NCBI GenBank assembly: GCA_000508305.1
Contig: CP006977.1
Span: forward strand, 962,621 to 1,026,620
Length of the DNA: 64,000 nt
From: Sulfolobus acidocaldarius SUSAZ
GTDB lineage: Archaea > Thermoproteota > Thermoprotei_A > Sulfolobales > Sulfolobaceae
Reading direction: 5' to 3'
In this document: positions 1-8,903 of the stretch, piece by piece
Numbering within the stretch: the first letter of the stretch is position 1
Layout of the letters: each line of letters begins with the position of its first letter
Translations under genes and position numbers: made by a program
Notes under the pieces: generated by a model
What the model saw: the letters and a program-made list of their open reading frames with translations, nothing else
The model's database searches: none
Told to the model about the DNA's origin: nothing

Positions 1-162
1 ATGAAGTATGTAAATATGGCTAAAATGAGTATGGTGAATTTTAGACCTAAACTGCCTCCTAATACCCTGCCGGAGTTGGCTAACATATTGCAAGGAACAT
101 TAGTGGTAGATCCAAGGAGGAGACTGACCAGCTACGACATAGTAAACATATTAGAAAGGTAG
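1..162 (+). CDS. 3' end of a Ser/Thr protein kinase (probably ArnS), partial
   Basis: The frame is open from the first base to a TAG at 160-162, giving 53 codons. The end of the peptide (TLPELANILQGTLVVDPRRR, then LTSYDIVNIL) has the layout of the last helices of a eukaryotic-type kinase domain, where a conserved D-P-x-x-R precedes the final helix. The gene begins upstream of the window, so the catalytic part is not visible. In S. acidocaldarius the archaellum locus is followed by arnS (recalled as Saci_1181), a membrane-bound starvation-activated kinase; the later gene order agrees with that placement. Kinase C-terminus is seen in the sequence; the ArnS identity is inferred from synteny. Confidence 0.7.
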   Translation: MKYVNMAKMSMVNFRPKLPPNTLPELANILQGTLVVDPRRRLTSYDIVNILER

Positions 163-209
163 TAAGGTTTCATTTGACATTTCTATGATGATACGTTTTA
201 CTAGTAAAA

Positions 210-640
210 AATTAAATCTTAATTTTTCTCCTTCAATCGAGAAGTCTGTTTTATATTAGAAACTACAGCTGATTTCAGCATCTGGTCTTCCACCTTCTAC
301 AATGTTTTTGTGCAGTTATCCAACCCTCTAGCGATGCAATGTGGAACAATGTATGCCTACCGTTCGCGTCTCCTGGGGCATAAATGTTATCTAGCTTAGA
401 AGCCATACTATAATCAACCTCTATCTCACGTTTCTTACCTTAAGGTACTATAACCCGCTATACCACTGGTTTCTTGAATTCTGCCAGTAGATACTAAAAC
501 TTCATCAAGGTACCTCTCAGCTTTCTCACTTATCACCTTCTTTTCCCTCCATTCTCTGCCTTTACTCCCTTAAATCTCTCCTTAATTATTTCATCACTCA
601 ACTCTCTAAGTCTGTTTTCTAACACCTACTGAATAAGCAT
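210..640 (-). pseudogene. Decayed minus-strand coding relic, family not recognised
   Basis: Read on the minus strand, short coding-like pieces follow each other in different frames: ENRLRELSDEIIKERFKGVK, then EKKVISEKAERYLDEVLVST, then GKKREIEVDYSMASKLDN. Stops and frame changes separate them, so no intact product is possible. The pieces have normal amino-acid composition for this genome, unlike random intergenic sequence. I do not recognise the family. An IS200/IS605-like hairpin lies about 600 bp away, so a transposon passenger is conceivable but unsupported. Confidence 0.35.
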
Positions 641-777
641 GTGTGGACAACAATTTTGTCATTTTGATTTAAATTGAATTTTCTTTATGTGGAAAAGTAT
701 TTTTAGGGTGAGTTTATTTTATGATGGCGAGAATGTGAACAAGTTTGATTTCCTCATCCTTACCCAAATAATTTCTA

Positions 778-1160
778 CCTAAGGAATATGTTAAAAACAT
801 TTTTAAGGCACTAGGTAGTGTTTATTGAGTTACAGAGGATATGTTAGACTCTTGGACCGCTTTAGTGGGAAGCGGCCCCCGCTTTTATCTCAGAAATTAT
901 TGATGCCTTTGCCTTAGGTGCAGTTGCTTGTGGAATGCCTAGGGGTGTGACTTATTATGCCATACTTGACATGATTGAAGGGACTATAAAGATACTGAAA
1001 AATAATTTGAATCACTCCCATGATGCTCAGGGATCAGGTTATTACTCCTGCAGCTACTATAATTAGAGGTTTGATGGTAATGGAGAGTGAGGGCGTTAAG
1101 CCGGCATTAACTAACACTATTGAGTCAGCATATCAGAGGAGATATGCAATAGGAGAGTAG
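778..1160 (+). pseudogene. proC: proC relic (pyrroline-5-carboxylate reductase, C-terminal part)
   Basis: Joined fragments read as the C-terminal half of pyrroline-5-carboxylate reductase, the last enzyme of proline synthesis: EYVKNIFKALGSVY, then VTEDMLDSWTALVGSGP, then AFISEIIDAFALGAVACGMP, and finally LRDQVITPAATIIRGLMVME, matching the conserved SGP-A-F and L-R-D-x-V-T-P-x-x-T-I-x-G-L segments. Lesions are visible: an in-frame TGA at 826-828 where the family has Trp, one extra C in the C run ending at 880, and a one-base shift near 1026. The NAD(P)-binding N-terminal half is not recognisable upstream. A functional proC must be elsewhere if the cell makes its own proline. Confidence 0.8.
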
Positions 1161-1253
1161 ATTGATGGGAAGTTGAGAGAAAATAGTGATGGTCAGAAGA
1201 GGAGGATTTCTACTACTTTTTCTAGACCTTGTCTACCGCTCCATAAACTGACT

Positions 1254-1300
1254 TTCTTCCTGCCCTAAAGGGTGAAGTTTTCCTGATTTTGTAATTTGAA
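1254..1300. repeat. IS200/IS605-like terminal hairpin, copy 1 (degenerate)
   Basis: The block CTTCCTGCCCTAAAGGG followed by TGAAGTTTTCC and ATTTTGTAATTT closely resembles the block at 57119-57170. The centre GCCCTAAAGGGT can form a short stem. Hairpins of this CCC-TAAA-GGG type are found at ends of IS200/IS605 elements in Sulfolobus genomes. No intact transposase is present here, so this looks like an element scar or a non-autonomous remnant. Confidence 0.5.
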
Positions 1301-1350
1301 CAAAGTTTAAGTTAAGATAGGGCACTATAAGAAACCTAAAACTTGAACTA

Positions 1351-2076
1351 TTAGAAATCACCTTCAATGTTCTTCATGATTATCTCATCGAACTCCTTAG
1401 GTCTAGGAAGTTTTATTGAATTTAGCGAATTGATAAATTCCTCTTTATTGTTTATATTAAATAACTTGTTGTACTTTTTCTCAAAACCTATTGTGGACGA
1501 AGGTTTTCCACTTATCCCAAATCCACAAGCAGAACCAGAAGTGTGAGCTGGGAAAACTTCAACGTAATCCGGTAATACCTTAATTTTTTGTAAACTATAA
1601 AAGAGTTGTTCAGCGGAGTTCTCACCTACTATATCTATTCTACCAATTCCACCTACAAATAACGTGTCTCCAGTTAATACCGCCCAAGGTTCTTCTCCTC
1701 TCCTTAAGTCAGTTATAATTATAGAAACGCTGTCCGGAGTATGCCCCGGGGTATAAAGAAACTTTATTTTAACGTTACCCACTTTAATTTCTTCATTATC
1801 CTTAACTTTTTGCGCAAATTTAACCTTCGTGCTCTCATGCATATAAACGTTAGCTCTAGTCATTTCACTTAACTTCTTAGCTCCAGATAAATGATCAGCG
1901 TGAGTATGAGTGTCTATAATATAAGATATCTTCATGTCGTATAACTCTGATAAGTTCATTAATTCTTCTATCAAATCTATTTTTGGGTCAATAATTATTA
2001 GTTCTCCAGCTTGAGTACATCCAATGACATAAGTTAAACACCCTCCACTTCTTGAGATCAATTGCCTAAATAACAT
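1351..2076 (-). CDS. Metallo-beta-lactamase-fold hydrolase, persulfide dioxygenase / glyoxalase II type
   Basis: A 241-residue protein with the complete metal-binding set of the family: THTHADH at 56-62, His112 in TPGHTPDS, Asp137 in TGDTLF and His178 in PAHTSG. Length and the arrangement GDTLFVGGIGRIDI fit ETHE1-like persulfide dioxygenases and related glyoxalase II proteins more than beta-lactamases or RNases. In the first case it would oxidise glutathione-type or other low-molecular persulfides in the cytoplasm, plausible in a sulfur-metabolising archaeon, but the substrate cannot be read from sequence. It is the only clearly intact gene among several decayed neighbours. Confidence 0.85.
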   Translation of the reverse strand: MLFRQLISRSGGCLTYVIGCTQAGELIIIDPKIDLIEELMNLSELYDMKISYIIDTHTHADHLSGAKKLSEMTRANVYMHESTKVKFAQKVKDNEEIKVGNVKIKFLYTPGHTPDSVSIIITDLRRGEEPWAVLTGDTLFVGGIGRIDIVGENSAEQLFYSLQKIKVLPDYVEVFPAHTSGSACGFGISGKPSSTIGFEKKYNKLFNINNKEEFINSLNSIKLPRPKEFDEIIMKNIEGDF

Positions 2077-2135
2077 ATGTTAATATTATTGAGATACTAA
2101 ATAAGAATTATTCACTATTTCCAGTTAAATATTCA

Positions 2136-2584
2136 TTAGCCCACGTCTAAACCCTTTAAATTAAATTTTTCAACAAGCTCCTTAGGTGAAATGCGTAGTA
2201 ATGTCTTATCATCTCTTCCACCACAATAGACGTAATCACTTTCACTAACTAAATCCAAACTTACAACAGTTTTCACTCCTTCTATAATGGTAAGGAACTC
2301 AGTAAATCTGATAATCTCTCAATTCCCTTACCTCCTTAACCTTTTCTATCCTGACCTCGCTAGCTCTTAAAACTCCTTTAACTTTATCTAAATTTTACTT
2401 TTTTATCACCTCTTATAAGCACCGCTATTGGCTTATTATCTGCAACAATAATTGAGGTCTTCGCTATTCTCCTTCCATCAACTCCTAAAGAGTTAGAAGC
2501 ATCTTTCACTGTCTTAGCGTCTTTAACTTTGACAAAATGGTAATTAATTCCTTTATTTTTTAACATTTCTTCTACAGAAATCAT
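2136..2584 (-). pseudogene. Broken YbaK/ProX-type aminoacyl-tRNA deacylase gene
   Basis: The first 66 codons (from ATG at 2582-2584) encode a YbaK-domain start with TVKDASNSLGVDGRRIAKTS and PIAVLIRGDKKV. A one-base shift in the A/T run near 2390 ends the frame. In the next frame the family continues as DKVKGVLRASEVRIEKVKEV, then after a second lesion and apparent deletion as IEGVKTVVSLDLVSESDYVY and TLLRISPKELVEKF, ending at TAA 2136-2138. YbaK/ProX proteins clear mischarged tRNA. The start codon overlaps the stop of the upstream TrmB-type gene, suggesting the two were once translationally coupled. Confidence 0.75.
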
Positions 2585-3260
2585 TAGTTATCACTTTCCA
2601 ATATTAACTTAAAGTGTTCCATTGAATGAACCATGCAACCTAGGCAAGACTCCACAGTAATATAAGATTCATCGGTAAAAATAGCAGTTACCTCGTCATT
2701 AAAAATTATAAACCTAGCATTGACTTTATCGCTGTATTTAATCTTTCCTTTCAAATCTTTAACCTTTTCCATATCTTCACTTCTTACTACTAAGTATAAT
2801 TCGCCGTTGAATTCCCTTAATAACTTTGTCATCCAACTTGGTATTCTAGGGTAAACTACCCTAAGGATCTTAGCCTCACTGATCATATTTTTCATAAAGT
2901 TCATCACTTCTCTCTTTCCCTCAATCACAGCAGACCTTTCCTTACTCTTATCCTTAGTAATCGTGTTTACTTCAGTTATTATTTCATCTATCTGCTCTAC
3001 AATGCTTTGCTTATAATTTTCAAAACTTATGTGAGGATCAACAAGTTTAACCCTCTTTGGTCTCCCATTTACTACTTTAACAAAACCTCTTTCTTCTCAA
3101 GTCTCGAAACTACATCATATACCTTTTGATATGGAACGCCAGAGAGTTCTGCTAATTCCCTCATTTTGGCGTTACATAGCCTAGTTAATGAGGAGTAGAC
3201 TTTGCTCTCATAACTTGAAAAACCTATCTTAATTAATTTCTCCTCCAATTCACCACTCAT
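2584..3260 (-). pseudogene. TrmB-family transcriptional regulator with one frameshift
   Basis: The N-terminal part (from 3260) is a TrmB winged helix-turn-helix: IGFSSYESKVYSSLTRL, then ELAELSGVPYQKVYDVVSRL. The frame ends at 3072, but a one-base shift near 3090 restores GFVKVVNGRPKRVKLVDPHI and runs without a stop through the effector-like C-terminal region to 2584. The joined protein would be about 225 residues, normal for small TrmB proteins, which usually sense sugars. Only one lesion is visible, so it could be a recent mutation, a sequencing error or a recoded gene. It ends exactly where the broken YbaK-type gene starts. Confidence 0.75.
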
Positions 3261-3301
3261 AGTGAATAATACTAATTTATTGTTAATAAGACTTTATAGA
3301 T

Positions 3302-4385
3302 ATGAGTGGAAACAAAAACTTTCATCTCTTCACCTTGTTAGTCTTCTTCACGGGAATTTACTTAGGAATATTTAGGGTTAGCCTTTCCCGTATTAGAAAT
3401 AAATGAGTATAATTTCGTACTGTACTCGATTATTATTTTTGGTTTTACTAAAGCTTTAATGAATTATATCTCTGGGCACTTATCTGACGTAATAGGTAGG
3501 AAAAAAGTGTTAATATTGGGCTGGTTAGTCTCGATTCCCTTACCATTAATAGCAATCATAATCAAATCTCCTATATTAGTTACATTATTTACATTGTGGT
3601 TAGGAGTAAATCAAGCTTTAACCTGGACCACTACAGTGACTTCTCAGATCGATATATCTGGCAAAAGAAGGGCAGGATTAGCAGCTGGGGTAAATGAAAC
3701 TTTTGGATATCTAGGTGTCTCAATAGGGAGTTTTCTCTCTGGTTTAGTAATTTCTTCCTTCTTCTTCTCACCTTATTACTTAATGTTACTGATAGGGCTA
3801 TTTGCTTTAGGATTCTCAAATATATCATCAGAAACTAAACCTACCACAGGTATAGGTAAAGGAGGTATCATATCCTCTTTACTTATAGGTATCGCTGGAC
3901 TGTTGGAGAAGTTCGTAGACGCGTTCTTCTGGGTTCTAGTCCCACTATATTTATCGGTTAAAGGTCCGTTAGAGATTTCTATCATAGTAACGATATATAC
4001 ATTAACATGGGCATCATTACAAATCCCTTTTGGATATATAAGTGACTTAAAGGGCAGACTCTCACTATTAGTGTTAGGATTCATTGTCATGGGGATTGGA
4101 ATTTCTATCTTCACTTTTCAGTATTACATTATTTCCGCCTTTATATCTGGATTGGGAATGGCAATGGTATACCCTATTCTTATAGCTTATGTAAATGACC
4201 ACTGTAGCAATATGAATAGAGGGAAGTCATTAGGAATTTATAGGTTGTTGAGGGATTCAGGTTATGGATTCGCTGGGTTAATTTTCCTATTAATATATAA
4301 AGACTTATTTATAGCAGTGACGCTAGTAGTTCTCTTACAACTCGTTTCAATATTTCCCCTAGTATATGTTAAGAGTAGAGTTTAG
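3302..4385 (+). pseudogene. MFS transporter with one frameshift near the N-terminus
   Basis: ATG at 3302 starts MSGNKNFHLFTLLVFFTGIY, the first membrane helix of a transporter, but the frame stops at 3404. A one-base shift near 3371-3377 gives GLAFPVLEINEYNFVLYSII and joins the long frame that runs to 4385. The family motif between helices 2 and 3 is intact (GHLSDVIGRKK), and a second copy is in the other half (GYISDLKGRLSLL). About 360 residues and 11-12 helices would result. If no frameshift occurs in vivo, an internal ATG at 3459 would give a 308-residue protein missing the first two helices. It diverges from the TrmB-type gene. Confidence 0.75.
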
Positions 4386-4649
4386 ATTTTCCTGAGTGTG
4401 ACGAGATATTTAACCTTAAAACATCATTTTTTCAAACAACGTTTTTTGTGAAAATCTCTAGAACAATATTATACGGTTATATTAATCATCAAGCTTATTC
4501 ACGGATTTAGTTTCAATACTTATATATTTATTTCCACCTTTTCATCTTCCTAGACGTTTTTACTTCTTTGTATAATCTATTGGAGGTTAGTATCACTGAT
4601 TGGTCTATAAATGAGTAGAAAAGGACATAAACGAGAAAAAGTTTTGTTT

Positions 4650-6086
4650 TCAAACCGCACTCTCAGCTGTTGTTCTAATCTTTTGTTTTAAAACATAATT
4701 CCTGGTAAGTAGTGCAACCAGTAAGTTAACAAACATTAAGCAAATTCCTACAACATATATATAATGGAATGCTTCAGACGACGGAACTGACGCTATAGGC
4801 AAATATTGATTATTAAATAAATAACCTATCCATGCTGTATAAGTATCCATAAATACGGTAGATATAACTGGTCCTACTGAACTTCCTATTGACCTTATTA
4901 AAGTATTCATCCCAATCCCAACTCCTCTTTGATCTTCTGGTAAGGATACTGCTACCATATTCACTAACGGTATCATCAGGGATATTATGCCAACTGATGC
5001 TACTACAGTATCTAGTAGGACTTGAATATTAGTTGAGTTGAAAGCATTTAACAATAAAAAGCCTAGAATCCCCACCATTGAGCCAAATATAAGCAAAGGC
5101 TTAGGACCGGTACTATTGATTAGCCTTCCTACAATGGGACCTACTACCATCATTGTGAGTGCTACAGGAGCCATTAGTAACCCAGAGTCAATTATACTTA
5201 AGCCAAGACCGTAAGGCTTGGGTAACTGGGCATAATAAGTCAAGCCAATAAACATGAGGAACATCGCAGTACCTGCTATTAAACCAGATATATTAGCTAC
5301 CATAATATTCCTTATTCTAAACAGGTCTAATTTCATGAGAGGTTCTGCTACTCTTCTCTCCACAAAGATAAACGCACCAAAACCTATAATTGAAGTTAGA
5401 AGAAGTGAGAATTGAGTTGCTGACAACCAACCGATAGATGGTCCCTCTGTTAAGTAAACTAATAGTGATATTACAGCCAACATTAAGAATACAGCCCCTA
5501 AATAGTCAATCTTCTCCTTGGTTTTTGATGGTATCTCTTGGATAAACCTTATGGATATAAACATAAGGATTAGCGAGAGTATGAATGCAGTATGAAAGGC
5601 ATACTGCCAACCTAAGTCTTGAACTATGTATGCACCAATTAATAGACCTAGGGCTGGACCTAATGCCAAGGTTGCACTTAGTATACTTTGAGCCCATGCT
5701 ACTCTTTCCCTTGGAAATAAATCAGTGATTATTGCGATCGCAATTGGAAAAACTGCAAAGCCTAGACCCTGAATAGCTCTAGCAAATATAAGCATATAGA
5801 TATTCGTTGAAAATCCTGCAATTAACACCGCCAAGGAATAGAAGGCTATAGCTAAAAGATATATTTTCTTTTTACCGTACTTATCTCCTAATTTTCCGAA
5901 AACTGGTGACGCAACCGCCCCGACAATTAGATATGCTGAAGTGATCCATGCAACGGTAGTAGCTGAAGTGGAAAACTGGTCCTCTATTTTTGGAAGTGCC
6001 GGTATAACCATAGTCTCTACATAATTCACCAGCACTAACATGAGAGAAAGGGTAACTAGAGTGGTTGTTGCTCCCTTATGATCCAT
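4650..6086 (-). CDS. MFS drug exporter of the 14-helix DHA2 (EmrB/QacA) type
   Basis: A 478-residue, strongly hydrophobic protein. The early motif (residues about 66-75, GKLGDKYGKKK) is the MFS motif A, and the next segment PALGLLIGAYIVQDLGWQYA corresponds to the antiporter motif C region that marks proton-coupled drug exporters. The length is that of the 14-helix DHA2 subfamily rather than 12-helix carriers. It would sit in the cytoplasmic membrane and expel lipophilic compounds; the substrate is unknown. The gene diverges from the surface-protein gene at 6500, and the region between them carries matching palindromes, so the two may be co-regulated. Confidence 0.88.
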   Translation of the reverse strand: MDHKGATTTLVTLSLMLVLVNYVETMVIPALPKIEDQFSTSATTVAWITSAYLIVGAVASPVFGKLGDKYGKKKIYLLAIAFYSLAVLIAGFSTNIYMLIFARAIQGLGFAVFPIAIAIITDLFPRERVAWAQSILSATLALGPALGLLIGAYIVQDLGWQYAFHTAFILSLILMFISIRFIQEIPSKTKEKIDYLGAVFLMLAVISLLVYLTEGPSIGWLSATQFSLLLTSIIGFGAFIFVERRVAEPLMKLDLFRIRNIMVANISGLIAGTAMFLMFIGLTYYAQLPKPYGLGLSIIDSGLLMAPVALTMMVVGPIVGRLINSTGPKPLLIFGSMVGILGFLLLNAFNSTNIQVLLDTVVASVGIISLMIPLVNMVAVSLPEDQRGVGIGMNTLIRSIGSSVGPVISTVFMDTYTAWIGYLFNNQYLPIASVPSSEAFHYIYVVGICLMFVNLLVALLTRNYVLKQKIRTTAESAV

Positions 6087-6499
6087 GGATACTATTAAAA
6101 ATTTTCGTATAAATAAAGTTTTCGATATATCTGTAGTACTGAATATTATTCAATTAGGGTATATATAGTATCGATAGAATATACTATTATAAGTCACCCA
6201 ATTTACTAATATGTGGTTTGCTTAAGTTATTTTATTAAAAACTTTTAACATTTTTGCGTGGCTAAAGATCAAGTTTTACCTTTTATCATGAAAATTGTGA
6301 ATAAGCAAGAATTATAAGATATAAATTAGATTATCGATATCGATAATTTCCTAGAAGGGGCTTTATTATTTTTTAATATCTAATTAAGAATTGAAAATGG
6401 TCTTACTTATGAACCACATATTGGGTTCTCTTCAATTAGGTTATTGCTTATATACGAATATTTTAAATATCCCGATATATCGGTATAGTATAGATATGT
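6087..6499. promoter_or_regulatory. Divergent promoter region with repeated CGATATATC / TATCGATA palindromes
   Basis: This 413-bp gap separates the divergent MFS exporter and surface-protein genes. It holds GATATATC at 6124-6131 (about 40 nt before the MFS start), TATCGATA at 6169-6176, a perfect 18-bp palindrome ATTATCGATATCGATAAT at 6330-6347 and the perfect 12-bp palindrome CCGATATATCGG at 6472-6483 (16 nt before the surface-protein start). The outermost motifs sit where a bound regulator would cover each transcription start. No coding sequence is seen. Operator function is inference; the palindromes are seen directly. Confidence 0.55.
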
Positions 6500-8731
6500 A
6501 TGAAGAAAAGGGTTTCCCTAATATTATTGATACTATCAGTAATTTTTATCTCTACTTTCTTTAGTTACGTTATATCGACTGCTACACCAAACATTCAAGG
6601 ATACTCGTCTTCCCCTGAGCTTATAACACCAGGAGAACAAGAGATACCTATAACATTTCACCTGATAAATTCAAACCCCTATGCCCTATATAATGTACAA
6701 ATTTCACCGACAGATACATATCCTTTCTACTTATTCAACTACTATAATGTTAACCCAACAGTCACTATACCAGAATGGACTCCAGGACAAATGATAAATG
6801 TCACATATATCTTCAATGTGGCAAATGGAGTTAAGGACGGAATTTATGAAGAGTTATTAAATATCCAGGCAATAGCCAATAACCAGAGCATATATACTCA
6901 AGTATCAGTAGGAGTTCCAGTTTTGGGTTATGTTAACTTCACAGCATCATCAGTATGGGGAACACCATCAAACCCAACAGTAGTAGGACCAGGACAAACA
7001 AACACACCACTAACAATAATACTACAAAATCTTGGAAACGCATTAGTTACTAACGTTACTTTAGAGTTTAGCTCCCAGTTCCCCGTTAAATTCCTACAAA
7101 ACAACGCAACAATTTCAGCCATAGAGCCGGGATATTATGGGGAGGCAACAGTCTTTGCAACTGTATATCCTAACGCTACAGAAGGAGTATATTACATAAA
7201 ACTTAAGGTGAATTATTACCAGAATAGTGTTCAGTATGTCACGGTCCCTATCGATATAGGCGGAAATAATAATGTATCGTTAACAGCTGTATGGGGAACA
7301 CCATCAAATCCTCAACTGGCTGCGCCTGGTTCCTCACTTTTACCCCTCACAATCTATGTGGAGAATTTGGGAGAAAACCTACTATCAAACGTAACACTAA
7401 CACTAAAATCACACTACCCAATACAATTCCTACAAAACAACGCAACAATAGGCTTCGTACCAGCAGGACAATACAACTACGCAACAGTAATAGCCGATAT
7501 ATATCCCAATGCGTCCTCTGGAGTTTACTACATACCAGTTACAGTAAACATGTACAATGGGTACAAAGAGACTGTGATGCTTCCTGTTGAAATACTAGGT
7601 TACGTGTCAATACAAGCTCAGTCTTTATGGGGTAGTGTAAATTCACCCATAACAGTAAGTCCTGGAGAGACACAGGTGCCATTGACTATTCTCCTTAAGA
7701 ACACAGGAGATGTAAACGTACTTAATGCGACATTAACCTTCTCTAGCAACGAGTACCCATTAAAATTCTCTCAAACTAATGCACAAGTAGGCATTATACC
7801 AGCAGGGCAAGAGAACTACGCTACTGTAACAGTCAGTGTTTACCCAAACGCAACTCCTGGAGTATATTACATACCAGCTACACTAAACTATTATAATTAT
7901 AAGACCGAAATAACGGTGCCAGTGGACATTTACAGTCCAAACGTTTCCATAAATGTAGTTACCCTTCCTCCACAGGTATTCCCAGGTTATTATGATGTGA
8001 GATTGCTAACAATATTGACGAACTACGGAAATGGAATAGCTGAAAACGCCAGTATAAGTATGTCATCGCCATTCCAAGTGATCTCATCACCTGAGATTAA
8101 GATTGGAGCACTACCTATAGGATCACCTGTAAATGTTACTTTCTTAATTAACATTCCAAATAGCACTATTCCAAAGACTTATACAGTAAACTTTACCGTA
8201 ACATTTGACGGAGGTAAGGCAAATTACCAGTACGCATTAAATGTATATCCCAAAGCTAATATCATAATCACCAATGTCAAGTACTCCACAATAAACCCAG
8301 GAGATAGTAATGTGCCCATAACCATTACATTAAAGAACGCAGGTAATGCAACAGCCAAAAATGTAATAGCCAGACTAGGGACGTCAGATGTAATATATCC
8401 TCATGTTAGTTCCTCTAACCCACTACAAGCGCTTACCGCATCAGAGGTATTTGTAGGGGACATTAATCCACAACAGACTGTAAATGTGACATTTGTTGTT
8501 GACATAAGTGGAGGAGCTTCTCCAGGTGTTTATCCATTAGCAATTGCAGCAACATGGAACCAAACAGGAGCTATATTTCCATTTGAGCAATCTGACACAT
8601 TCTATGTGACAATATCCCAGCCGTTCATCTCGCAACTATTTAGCTCTCCGCTAATCTACGTCATAATAGCTATAATTATCATCGTAATAATAATAGTGGT
8701 TGTCTTAGCAAGATTTAGAAGGAAAAAGTGA
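6500..8731 (+). CDS. Repeat-rich exported surface protein with C-terminal membrane anchor
   Basis: A 743-residue protein with an N-terminal hydrophobic export segment (residues about 5-28) and a C-terminal helix (about 714-738) followed by RFRRKK, a stop-transfer tail. Between them are about six tandem modules of 100-120 residues with the pattern PGQ-x-x-x-PLTI-x-L-x-N-x-G-[ND], then NVT, then PG-x-Y-x-ATV and YPNA-x-x-GVYYI, as in CARDB/NEW3-like (COG1361, S-layer-associated) Ig folds. Many Asn-x-Ser/Thr sites suit heavy N-glycosylation outside the cell. Modules 1 and 2 share long identical DNA stretches. Divergent from a drug exporter; related proteins often accompany exporters in archaea. 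Exact role unknown. Confidence 0.8.
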   Translation: MKKRVSLILLILSVIFISTFFSYVISTATPNIQGYSSSPELITPGEQEIPITFHLINSNPYALYNVQISPTDTYPFYLFNYYNVNPTVTIPEWTPGQMINVTYIFNVANGVKDGIYEELLNIQAIANNQSIYTQVSVGVPVLGYVNFTASSVWGTPSNPTVVGPGQTNTPLTIILQNLGNALVTNVTLEFSSQFPVKFLQNNATISAIEPGYYGEATVFATVYPNATEGVYYIKLKVNYYQNSVQYVTVPIDIGGNNNVSLTAVWGTPSNPQLAAPGSSLLPLTIYVENLGENLLSNVTLTLKSHYPIQFLQNNATIGFVPAGQYNYATVIADIYPNASSGVYYIPVTVNMYNGYKETVMLPVEILGYVSIQAQSLWGSVNSPITVSPGETQVPLTILLKNTGDVNVLNATLTFSSNEYPLKFSQTNAQVGIIPAGQENYATVTVSVYPNATPGVYYIPATLNYYNYKTEITVPVDIYSPNVSINVVTLPPQVFPGYYDVRLLTILTNYGNGIAENASISMSSPFQVISSPEIKIGALPIGSPVNVTFLINIPNSTIPKTYTVNFTVTFDGGKANYQYALNVYPKANIIITNVKYSTINPGDSNVPITITLKNAGNATAKNVIARLGTSDVIYPHVSSSNPLQALTASEVFVGDINPQQTVNVTFVVDISGGASPGVYPLAIAATWNQTGAIFPFEQSDTFYVTISQPFISQLFSSPLIYVIIAIIIIVIIIVVVLARFRRKK

Positions 8732-8903
8732 GCCTTTTTCAAAATAATCAATGTTTTATATTCTTTTTAGTTTTATTATAATAATCCATGTTTAGTGCTT
8801 TTAAACTATTGAAAAATCTCCTTCCTACCTCAAGAAGGAGTATTAGATATCATGCTTCTCTCACTGATTTTAATGCAGAGTTAACTGGACTTCTATCAGA
8901 TTT
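8732..8903. terminator. Convergent intergenic region with T-tracts and a hairpin
   Basis: The surface-protein gene and the acyl-CoA synthetase gene converge here. Several T-runs follow the first stop codon (8733-8775), as expected for crenarchaeal termination. An inverted repeat CTCCTTC / GAAGGAG with a 9-nt loop lies at 8818-8840. Termination in either direction is plausible, but no transcript evidence is available. Confidence 0.35.

Noticed and set aside
7291-7590. Open frame of 99 codons inside the surface-protein gene, same strand
   Set aside because: It is a shifted reading of the repeat region; its residues (Thr/Asn/Arg-rich) have no protein-like pattern, while the main frame encodes clear repeats.
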